DNA of 51,010 nucleotides from Deltaproteobacteria bacterium (lineage in GTDB: Bacteria > Myxococcota_A > UBA9160 > SZUA-336): contig JAFDDB010000019.1 in assembly GCA_019311115.1 (NCBI GenBank), positions 1 to 51,010 on the forward strand, in the 5' to 3' direction. Within the stretch, counting starts at the first letter, position 1. Every line of letters starts with the position of its first letter. Below are positions 15,738-22,952 of the stretch, piece by piece. Both the position numbers and the translations under genes were made by a program. A model generated the notes under the pieces. That model ran no database searches and had not been told where the DNA came from. It saw nothing but the letters and a program-made list of their open reading frames with translations.

Positions 15738-17409
15738 GCGCGATTCGGTACGGCACCACCACGCGCGTCACCCGGTACCGCTCCGGCGGAGCCGGACCGA
15801 ACACGAAGGGAAGCGGACCCCAGAGCGAGGCGTAGAAGCCGGCGCCGCGCTCGGGCGACAGGGTCGCGGCGAAGCGCCCCGAAGGGAAGTGACGCACCTC
15901 GAGCAGCGTCTGGATCTCGCTCGGCAGCTCGACCAGGTTCGTGTTGGTGCCGGGCGTGACGATCACGTCGCCCGGCCGCAGCTGCATGCCGTCGATGTGC
16001 AGGCGCTCCGCACCCGCCTGCTGCATGTACTGCTGGAACCCCCACGCTCCCTGGAACACCACGCGAGGCGCCTGCGGTGCCCAGACCTGCGTGATCTCGC
16101 GCGCCGCCCGGCGCGCCGCGTTCGCGAGGGCCGCGTCGGCCTCCGCCACCACCAGCCCGGCACACAGCCCGAGCGCGAGCGGCACGGCCAGCCACGGTCT
16201 CCGCTCGACGGGGCGCGGGTCGGGCGACCGCTCGAGCGCGCGCACCAGCAGCAGCGCTGCGGCGGGCGCCGCCGGGAGCAACGAGCGGGCCGTCGCCGTC
16301 CAGTTCGTGAAGCTGGCGAAGAACCAGGTACCGCCGAGCCAGAGCACGAGCAGCAGCGCGTCGGCGTCGCGCCGCCTCCACAGGTCGATCCCGCCGAGGA
16401 CCAGCAGGTGCGCGCCCGCCAGGCCGAAGATCCCGAGGTGCAGCGCCAGGTCCCAGCGCGCGCCCGCCTCGTCTACGAGCGGCAGCCGTCCGAGCGAGCC
16501 CAACGCCGGTGCGAGCAACGTCGCGGCCACACCCGCGGCGGCAAGTGCCGCGAGCGTCCGGCGGGTCCAGAGCAGCGGCGCCGCGAACAGCACCGGCAGC
16601 GTCAGGCCGCCCAGGAAGCAGAGCCCGACGATCGCCCGCTCGACCACTCCGTAGCGGGCGCGGCCCGGTGCGTAGGTCAGCGCGTAGGTGCCGATGTCGA
16701 GCACCGGACTCCAGCCGTACCGCGAGCGCATGTAGATCTCGTAGGCGCCGACGATCGCGAGCGGGACCAGTAGCGGCGGCCCCCAGAGGCGCAGCGGCGC
16801 CCGGCGCGCGAGCGCCCAGGCGGCCAGCAGCGGCAGGAGCGCGATGCCGAAGTACTTGGCGAGCGGACACAGCCCCATCAGCAGCCCGGCCACCAGCAGC
16901 GGCCCGACGCGCCCCGAGTCCACGCCTCGCATCCAGAGCCAGGTCGCCCCGCACCACAGCGACAACATGAGCACGTCGGACATGACGGTGGTCGCCGAGA
17001 CCAGCACCACCGGCAGGGCCAGCAGGGCGAGACCGCTGCCGAGCGCCCCTTCGCGCGTCAGGCGCCGGCCCAGTCCGTAGACCGCGAGCAGCAGCGCCCC
17101 CAGCGGAATGAGCATCCCCACGTGCAGGGCGACCTCACTCCAGCCGAGGGCCAGCGACACCGCGGCGAGCCAGAAGCCGATCAGCGGCGGGTTCTTGTTC
17201 GCGATCCAGTTCGGCTCGAAAAATCCGTGCCAGTTGACGTCGAAGCCGTAGAAGTCCGCGGGGTCTGCCACGACCTGCTCGGCCGCCCAGATGTACATGG
17301 GATCGTCGATGTGGAAGGCCTTGCCGACGAAGGGGAGTAGACAGAACAGCGCGACCGCCGCGAGGATGGCGCCGTCTCGTCTGCCGCTTGCCCTCTCCAC
17401 CCGGCCCAT
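15703..17409 (-). CDS. ArnT/GT39-type membrane glycosyltransferase
   Basis: A 568-residue GT-C protein with about twelve helices. The first external loop has FHIDDPMYIWAA (the Asp-Asp catalytic motif), and the next has NKNPPLIGFWLA, matching the PP signature of ArnT-like enzymes. The C-terminal 150 residues form an external domain. It uses a polyprenyl-phosphate sugar outside the membrane. It starts 79 bp from, and divergent to, the small ribbon-helix-helix gene at 17489. The intergenic stretch has an inverted repeat at 17426-17451. Its end overlaps the methyltransferase gene. Confidence 0.83.
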   Translation of the reverse strand: MGRVERASGRRDGAILAAVALFCLLPFVGKAFHIDDPMYIWAAEQVVADPADFYGFDVNWHGFFEPNWIANKNPPLIGFWLAAVSLALGWSEVALHVGMLIPLGALLLAVYGLGRRLTREGALGSGLALLALPVVLVSATTVMSDVLMLSLWCGATWLWMRGVDSGRVGPLLVAGLLMGLCPLAKYFGIALLPLLAAWALARRAPLRLWGPPLLVPLAIVGAYEIYMRSRYGWSPVLDIGTYALTYAPGRARYGVVERAIVGLCFLGGLTLPVLFAAPLLWTRRTLAALAAAGVAATLLAPALGSLGRLPLVDEAGARWDLALHLGIFGLAGAHLLVLGGIDLWRRRDADALLLVLWLGGTWFFASFTNWTATARSLLPAAPAAALLLVRALERSPDPRPVERRPWLAVPLALGLCAGLVVAEADAALANAARRAAREITQVWAPQAPRVVFQGAWGFQQYMQQAGAERLHIDGMQLRPGDVIVTPGTNTNLVELPSEIQTLLEVRHFPSGRFAATLSPERGAGFYASLWGPLPFVFGPAPPERYRVTRVVVPYRIALRPPRVSEPRR

Positions 17410-17419
17410 CGTAGACTAT

Positions 17420-17451
17420 GGCTCCGATCAGAGCCATTTCGGAGTCTGATC
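17420..17451. promoter_or_regulatory. inverted and direct repeats between divergent genes, candidate operator
   Basis: GATCAGA (17426-17432) and TCTGATC (17445-17451) form a perfect 7-bp inverted repeat with a 12-nt spacer. A smaller one, GGCTC-CGATCA-GAGCC (17420-17435), overlaps it, and GATCAGAG occurs twice as a direct repeat. The site lies between the divergent GT-C gene (start 17409) and the ribbon-helix-helix gene (start 17489), so an operator for that small protein is possible. Confidence 0.4.
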
Positions 17452-17488
17452 AGAGTGCCAAGATCCTGCCGATGCCCGGAGGCGGTCC

Positions 17489-17755
17489 ATGCCGGATTCA
17501 CGCGTCACGATCAAGATCCCGCGTGCGCTCTACCACCGCATCCGGGACTCGATCGCCGACAGCGGCTTCAGCTCGGCCACGGAGTTCATCGTGTACGTGC
17601 TCCGGGACCTGGTCGCCGAGCGCGGCAACGGGGATGGCGACGAGCTGAGCCGCGACGAGTTGCGGGCGATCCGCACCCGGCTGCGCAACCTGGGCTACCT
17701 GCCCCAGCAGACCGCGTCGCAGCAGAACCTGGGACGGCCGGAGAAGGAGCGATGA
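17489..17755 (+). CDS. small ribbon-helix-helix-like protein with LRNLGYL motif near its end
   Basis: An 88-residue protein. Residues 4-45 (RVTIKIPRALYHRIRDSI, then SSATEFIVYVLRDLV) form a ribbon-helix-helix fold: one beta strand and two helices, as in CopG/Arc repressors. A charged linker follows, then LRNLGYL and a short polar tail. The L-R-x-L-G-Y motif also ends the small protein at 21918-22112 and the phosphodiesterase at 12436-13746. GGAGG precedes the ATG. The stop overlaps the ATG of the phosphodiesterase (ATGA), so the two are made together. A role as repressor, or as an accessory subunit using the tail to bind a common partner, is inference. Confidence 0.75.
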   Translation: MPDSRVTIKIPRALYHRIRDSIADSGFSSATEFIVYVLRDLVAERGNGDGDELSRDELRAIRTRLRNLGYLPQQTASQQNLGRPEKER

Positions 17756-19890
17756 TGCGTGGAGCGGAGAGGTCGTGGATCCTGGGCGCTGCCCTGCTTC
17801 TGTCCCTGGCCGTGGTCCTGGAACCGGGCGTCGCGCACGCCTACGTCGGGCCCGGCGCCGGCTTTGCCATGGGGTCGGTCGCGACCGTATTCATCGGATT
17901 CGCGCTCGCGCTGCTCTCGCTGGTCACCTGGCCCGTCCGCTACCTGCTGCGTTCGTTCCGCCGCCGCAAGGCGCTGCGCCGCGCGCGCGTCAAGCGCATG
18001 GTGATCCTGGGACTCGACGGCCTGGACCCCGGACTCTGCGAGCGCTGGATGGCCGAGGGACACCTCCCGAACCTGGCCGCACTGGCGCAGGACGGCAGCT
18101 TCTCGCGGCTGCGGACGACCTACCCCTCGATCTCACCGGTCGCCTGGTCGTCGTTCATGACCGGCGTCGATCCAGCCCGGCACAACGTCTTCGACTTCCT
18201 GAACCGCGACACGCGAACCTACATGCCCCAGCTCTCGAGCTCGTCGGTCGAGGGCCCGTCGCGGACGCTGCGGGTCGGCAACTGGGTCATCCCGCTGGGC
18301 GGCGCGACGGTGCGCAACATGCGCAAGAGCAAGGCGTTCTGGACCATCCTGGGAGAGCACCGCATCCCCTGCAACATCCTGCGCGTGCCGCTCACCTTTC
18401 CGCCGGAGAAGTTCGCGGGCGTCCTGCTCTCCGCCATGTGCATCCCCGACCTGCGCGGCACGCAGGGCGCGTTCACCTACTACACGACCGACCCGGAGCA
18501 GGTCATCCAGACCGAGGAGACGCCCGAAGGCACCGGCGGTGAGCGCCACCTGGTCGAGGTCGAGGACGACGAGATCCACGCCGTCCTGCCCGGCCCCGAG
18601 AACTCGCTCCGCGCCGAGGGCGGCACGCTGGAGATCCCGTTCAAGCTCGAACTGGACCGCGCGAAGAGCCGCGTGCGGCTGCGCATCGCGGGGAAGAAGT
18701 TCGACCTGGGCGTGCGCGAGTACTCGCCCTGGATCCCCCTCACCTTCCGCGCAGGACTCGGCGTCAAGGTGCACGGCATCGCGCGCTTCTACGTCACGCG
18801 CATGGACGAGCACGTGGGCATCTACGTGACTCCCATCAACATCGACCCGGCGAAGCCCGCGCTGCCGATCTCGTTCCCGAGCTATTACTCGTTCTACCTG
18901 TCGAAGCTGATCGGACAGTTCGCCACGCTGGGACTGGCCGAGGACACGTGGGCGCTCAACGAGGGCGTGATCGACGAGGACGCGTTCCTGCAGCAGACGC
19001 TCGACCACCACGACGAGCGCGAGAAGATGTTCTTCAACGCGCTCGACAAGTCCCGCGAAGGCGTCGTGACCTGCGTCTTCGACGGAACCGACCGGCTCCA
19101 GCACATGTTCTACCGCTACCTCGAGGACGACCACCCGGCAAACCGCGGCCGCGACGTCGAGGCCTACCGCGACGTGATCCTCGACATGTACAAGCGCTGC
19201 GACGAGATGGTCGGACGCGTCCGCGAGCGGATGCGCGAGGGCGACCACTTCATGGTCATCTCGGACCACGGGTTCGGGTCGTTCCGGCGCGGCGTCAACC
19301 TGAACACGTGGCTCCGCGACCAGGGACTGCTCCACCTGAAGCCCGACGCCGATCCGAACGCGGACTGGTTCCGCAGCGTCGACTGGACCCGCAGCAAGGC
19401 CTACGCGTTCGGGCTGGGCGGCATCTACCTGAACCAGCGCGGCCGCGAGGCCCAGGGCATCGTGGAGCCCGGCGCCGAGACGGCGGAACTGAAGAAGCAG
19501 ATCATGGACGGACTGGGCGGGCTGCACGACGACGCCGAGGACGAGATCGCCATCAACGAGATCTTCGACAACGTCGAGCTGCACCCGACCGGGCCCTACC
19601 GCGACAACGGCCCGGACCTGATCGTCGGCTACAACCGCGGCTACCGCGCGTCCTGGGAGGGCGCCGTCGGGCGCATCACCGGCCAGGTGATCACCGACAA
19701 CGAGAAGGCCTGGAGCGGCGACCACTGCATCGACCCGCGCCTGGTCCCGGGGGTGCTCTTCTCGACGCGCCCGATCACGGCCGACGACCCGGGAATCATG
19801 GACCTGGCGCCGACCATCCTGACCCAGTTCGGCGTCGACCCGCCGGACTACATGACGGGCCACGTGCTCGACGTGGACACCTCGGCATGA
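17752..19890 (+). CDS. membrane-anchored AlkP-superfamily phosphodiesterase (first paralogue)
   Basis: A 712-residue protein. Residues 1-30 look like a signal sequence ending in AHA. Then AYVGPGAGF and a transmembrane helix (about 40-60) precede a basic stretch RRRKALRRARVKR. The AlkP fold follows: Asp89 in VILGLDGLDP, Ser128 in YPSISPVAWSSFMTG as likely nucleophile, FDGTDRLQHMFYRY, VISDHGFGSF and WSGDHCIDPR, which together supply the metal ligands. This is the phosphopyruvate mutase/nucleotide-pyrophosphatase-like class, but longer than usual. Positive charges after the helix leave the topology open: if the Arg-rich stretch is cytoplasmic, the catalytic domain may be too. It overlaps its upstream and downstream neighbours by 4 nt. 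It is a paralogue of the next gene. Confidence 0.82.
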   Translation: MMRGAERSWILGAALLLSLAVVLEPGVAHAYVGPGAGFAMGSVATVFIGFALALLSLVTWPVRYLLRSFRRRKALRRARVKRMVILGLDGLDPGLCERWMAEGHLPNLAALAQDGSFSRLRTTYPSISPVAWSSFMTGVDPARHNVFDFLNRDTRTYMPQLSSSSVEGPSRTLRVGNWVIPLGGATVRNMRKSKAFWTILGEHRIPCNILRVPLTFPPEKFAGVLLSAMCIPDLRGTQGAFTYYTTDPEQVIQTEETPEGTGGERHLVEVEDDEIHAVLPGPENSLRAEGGTLEIPFKLELDRAKSRVRLRIAGKKFDLGVREYSPWIPLTFRAGLGVKVHGIARFYVTRMDEHVGIYVTPINIDPAKPALPISFPSYYSFYLSKLIGQFATLGLAEDTWALNEGVIDEDAFLQQTLDHHDEREKMFFNALDKSREGVVTCVFDGTDRLQHMFYRYLEDDHPANRGRDVEAYRDVILDMYKRCDEMVGRVRERMREGDHFMVISDHGFGSFRRGVNLNTWLRDQGLLHLKPDADPNADWFRSVDWTRSKAYAFGLGGIYLNQRGREAQGIVEPGAETAELKKQIMDGLGGLHDDAEDEIAINEIFDNVELHPTGPYRDNGPDLIVGYNRGYRASWEGAVGRITGQVITDNEKAWSGDHCIDPRLVPGVLFSTRPITADDPGIMDLAPTILTQFGVDPPDYMTGHVLDVDTSA

Positions 19891-21878
19891 GGATCCGGCT
19901 CCAGCCCGTGGTGGTACTGCTCGCCGTTGCAGCGTTGCTGGGCGCCACGACGTGGGGCCGCGCGACGCGCGCGGACGTGCGCGACGACCACCGGGTCGTG
20001 GTGCTGGGGATCGACGGGCTCGACCCGGTGCTCCTGCAGCAGTTCATCGACGAGGGCCTGCTGCCGAACTTCGCCAAGCTCAAGAAGCCGGGCCACTTCA
20101 TTCCGCTCGGCACCAGCATCCCGCCGCAGAGCCCGGTAGCCTGGTCGAACTTCCTGACCGGCATGGACCCGGGCGGGCACGGCATCTTCGACTTCATCGC
20201 GCTGAACCGGAAGACGCTCATCCCGTACATGTCCACGGCGCGGGTCGAGCCGCCCGCGCGCGACCCGCTGGCGGTTGGCCGCTGGCGCATCCCCATGGAC
20301 CTGACCGGCGCGAAGACCCTGCAACTCCGGGACGGCGTCGCCTTCTTCGAGGTGCTCGAAGAGCACGGCGTCCCGACGACGATGTTCCGCGTGCCGGCGA
20401 ACTACCCGCCCATAGAGACCGCTGGCAAGGCGATTTCGGGCATGGGCACGCCGGACCTGCGCGGCACCTCCGGGACGTTCACGTTCGTGACGAACGATCC
20501 GGACGTCGAGAAGGGGCGCGTCTCGGGCGGCGTGATCCAGCGCGCGCTGGTGCGCGACCACCGCGTCGTGGCGAAGCTCGAGGGGCCGCCGAACGACTTC
20601 ATCGAGAAGTCCCCGCGGGCCACGGCCGAGATCGAGATCCGCATCGACCCCGAGAACCCCGTGGCCGAGATCGACACGGGGCTCGACCGGACGCTGCTGA
20701 ACGTGGGCGAGTGGAGCGGCTGGCTGCGCACGGACTTCGAGATGGTGCCGTACCTGGTCGGCGTCCAGGGCATGGTGCGTGTCTACCTGCAGCAGGTCCG
20801 GCCGCACTTCCGGCTCTACGTGAGCCCGGTCAACATCGATCCGCGCGAGCCCGCACAGCCGATCTCGACGCCCGAGGACTACAGCGTGGAGCTGAGCGAA
20901 GCGGCGGGCCCGTTCTACACCCAGGAGATGCCCGAGGATACCAAGGCGCTCTCCGCGCACGTGCTCGACCCGGGCGAGTTCCTGGCGCAGTCCGGGCTCG
21001 TCCTCGAAGAGCGGCGCCGCCTGCTGCGGCACGAGCTGCGCCGTTACCTGGACGAGCAGAAGCGGGGCCTCCTCTTCTTCTACTTCTCCAGCGTCGACCA
21101 GCGCGGGCACATGCTGTGGCGGCAGATGGACGGCGAGCATCCATTCCACGACGCCGAGGGCCCGGCGAACCTGACCGAGGCCATGCGCACGACCTACGTG
21201 GAGTTCGACGAGATCGTGGGCTGGGCCCGCGCCGAGCTCGACGACGAGACGACGCTGATCATCATGTCGGACCACGGCTTCTCGCCCTTCAACCGCCAGG
21301 CCAACCTGAACACCTGGCTCGAGCAGAACGGCTACCTGACGCTCAAGAACCCGGACAAGCGCGACGAGGCCGAGTGGCTGACCGGCATCGACTGGCGCAA
21401 CACCCGGGCCTTCGCAATCGGCCTGAACTCGCTCTACCTGAACGTGCGCGGCCGCGAGCGCAACGGCTCGGTCGCGCGCACCGACCGCCTGGCGCTCGCG
21501 CGCGAGATCGCGGCGAAGCTGAACGAGTGGGTCGATCCCGAGAACGGTAAGCCCGTGGTCACGCAGGCCGTCCTGCGCGAGGACGTCTACCACGGTCCGC
21601 ACGTGCACAACGCGCCGGACCTGCTCGTCGGGTACGCCCGCGGCTACCGCGCGTCGTGGGGAACGACGAGCGGCAAGGTCCCTGCGCTGCTGCTCGAGGA
21701 CAATGACCGCGAGTGGAGCGGAGACCACTGCATGGACTCGCGCGCAGTGCCCGGAGTGCTGCTGTCCAACAAGCGGATCGCCGCGAGCGAGGCCGACCTG
21801 CGCGACATGCCGGTCTCGATCCTGGCGGAGTTCGCGGTCGACGCGCCCGCACAGATGAAGGGCAAGTCGGTCTTCTAG
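19887..21878 (+). CDS. secreted or anchored AlkP-superfamily phosphodiesterase (second paralogue)
   Basis: A 663-residue protein with an N-terminal signal (VVVLLAVAALLGATTW) and no Arg-rich second segment. Catalytic landmarks: Asp43 in VLGIDGLDP, Ser82 in PPQSPVAWSNFLTGMD, FSSVDQRGHMLWRQ, IMSDHGFSPF and WSGDHCMDSR. It shares with its neighbour the blocks NLNTWL, MGTPDLRGT (MCIPDLRGT next door), SPVNIDP (TPINIDP) and GYARGYRASW. This marks a tandem duplication with divergence, especially in the N-terminal anchor. It probably acts outside the cytoplasmic membrane. The ATG at 19887 overlaps the previous stop (ATGA). The phosphodiester substrate is unknown. Confidence 0.82.
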   Translation: MRIRLQPVVVLLAVAALLGATTWGRATRADVRDDHRVVVLGIDGLDPVLLQQFIDEGLLPNFAKLKKPGHFIPLGTSIPPQSPVAWSNFLTGMDPGGHGIFDFIALNRKTLIPYMSTARVEPPARDPLAVGRWRIPMDLTGAKTLQLRDGVAFFEVLEEHGVPTTMFRVPANYPPIETAGKAISGMGTPDLRGTSGTFTFVTNDPDVEKGRVSGGVIQRALVRDHRVVAKLEGPPNDFIEKSPRATAEIEIRIDPENPVAEIDTGLDRTLLNVGEWSGWLRTDFEMVPYLVGVQGMVRVYLQQVRPHFRLYVSPVNIDPREPAQPISTPEDYSVELSEAAGPFYTQEMPEDTKALSAHVLDPGEFLAQSGLVLEERRRLLRHELRRYLDEQKRGLLFFYFSSVDQRGHMLWRQMDGEHPFHDAEGPANLTEAMRTTYVEFDEIVGWARAELDDETTLIIMSDHGFSPFNRQANLNTWLEQNGYLTLKNPDKRDEAEWLTGIDWRNTRAFAIGLNSLYLNVRGRERNGSVARTDRLALAREIAAKLNEWVDPENGKPVVTQAVLREDVYHGPHVHNAPDLLVGYARGYRASWGTTSGKVPALLLEDNDREWSGDHCMDSRAVPGVLLSNKRIAASEADLRDMPVSILAEFAVDAPAQMKGKSVF

Positions 21879-21917
21879 GCCTCCCCCGCGCGACCCGGAG
21901 CAGGAGAAGGAGAAGAG

Positions 21918-22112
21918 ATGTTCGGTGGAGACAAGGTCAAGCTGCCCAAGGAGCTGCTCGCCAAGATCAAGCGCTACGCGGCGCTGGCGGGCTACTCCTC
22001 GCCCGAGGAGTTCATCGTGCATGCCCTCGAGAAGGAGCTCGCGGACCTCGAGGACGCGGACTCCGACGAGGAGATCCGCAACAAGCTGCGCGGCCTGGGA
22101 TACATCAGCTAG
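21918..22112 (+). CDS. small helical protein ending in LRGLGYIS
   Basis: A 64-residue protein with a strong purine-rich ribosome-binding site (GGAGAAGGAGAAG). Residues 5-43 (DKVKLPKELLAKIKRYAALAGYSSPEEFIVHALEKELADL) resemble the strand-helix-helix of ribbon-helix-helix proteins; SSPEEFIVHAL aligns with SSATEFIVYVL of the protein at 17489. A very acidic linker follows, then the C-terminal LRGLGYIS. It lies 39 bp after the phosphodiesterase and 8 bp before the membrane-protein gene. DNA binding is uncertain; it could instead be a structural partner of the phosphodiesterases. Confidence 0.75.
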   Translation: MFGGDKVKLPKELLAKIKRYAALAGYSSPEEFIVHALEKELADLEDADSDEEIRNKLRGLGYIS

Positions 22113-22120
22113 GCACCGGC

Positions 22121-22945
22121 TTGTACGCCTGGATCAACGCGCCCTTCACGGGCTTCTTCGACCTGCTGCTCTGGCCCTTCTCTCGACTGCCGGAGGCGGT
22201 GCAGATCTGCGTCATGGCCTTGCCGGCGACGGTGGTCATGCTTCTGGCGTTCCGGTTCTTCTCGAACCAGCAGACCCTGGACCGTTCGAAGGACCGCATC
22301 AAGGCTCACCTGCTCGAGCTCTGGCTGTATCGCGACGACATGGGCGTGACGATGCGCGCGCAGGGGAACCTGCTCGTGTACAACCTTCGCTACCTGGGCG
22401 CCCTGCTGCTGCCTATGGCCGTGATGGCGCTGCCGTTCGTCCTGCTGCTCGCGCAGGTCGAGGCGCGCTTCGCGCTGCGGAGCCTCCACGCGGGCGAGTC
22501 CGCCATCCTGTCCGTCCAGGTCGACCCCGGCCTGATGCCGAGCGCGCTGCCGGTCTCGCTCGACCTTCCCGCGGGCCTCGTGCGCGAGACGCCTCCGCTG
22601 CGCGTCGACGGCGGGCACAGCATCGCCTGGAGGATCCGCGGCGACGCCGCCGGGGAGTACGACGTCGGCGTCCGCGTGGGCGACGTCGCCGTCACCAAGC
22701 GCGTCGTCGTCGAGGGCAACGGCGCGCACATCTCCCCCTGGATCCAGCGCGCCAGCGACCCGTGGACGCTGCTCTACCCGCTCGAGAGCCCGCTCCCGGC
22801 CGAGGCCGGCGTGCGAGCGGTGTCGCTCGACTACCCGCGCGGACGCGGTGAGTTCCTGGACCTGTCGAGCGCCGGCTGGATCTTCATCGCCGCCACGTTC
22901 GTGTTCGGCTTCGCCTTCCGCGGCGCGTTCGGCGTCACGTTCTGA
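22121..22945 (+). CDS. integral membrane protein of unknown function in the phosphodiesterase operon
   Basis: A 274-residue protein. An amphipathic start and a first helix (residues about 24-42) are followed by a charged helical stretch (SNQQTLDRSKDRIKAHLLEL), a short loop with RDD, then a second helix (ALLLPMAVMALPFVLLLAQV). About 130 residues of beta-rich domain follow, and a final helix (IFIAATFVFGFAF). The helix plus charged-hairpin arrangement is reminiscent of the Oxa1/EMC3-type insertase core, but this is weak and the family was not recognised. A TTG at 22121 fits best, 8 bp after the previous stop; the next ATG lies inside the first helix. It ends 7 bp from the convergent DUF255 gene. 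Confidence 0.65.
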   Translation: MYAWINAPFTGFFDLLLWPFSRLPEAVQICVMALPATVVMLLAFRFFSNQQTLDRSKDRIKAHLLELWLYRDDMGVTMRAQGNLLVYNLRYLGALLLPMAVMALPFVLLLAQVEARFALRSLHAGESAILSVQVDPGLMPSALPVSLDLPAGLVRETPPLRVDGGHSIAWRIRGDAAGEYDVGVRVGDVAVTKRVVVEGNGAHISPWIQRASDPWTLLYPLESPLPAEAGVRAVSLDYPRGRGEFLDLSSAGWIFIAATFVFGFAFRGAFGVTF

Positions 22946-22952
22946 GCCGCTC

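Noticed and set aside
17455..17752. N-terminal extension of the first large phosphodiesterase
   Set aside because: It overlaps the small RHH gene in another frame and has shadow-type composition. The ATG at 17752 gives a signal sequence and the usual ATGA overlap.
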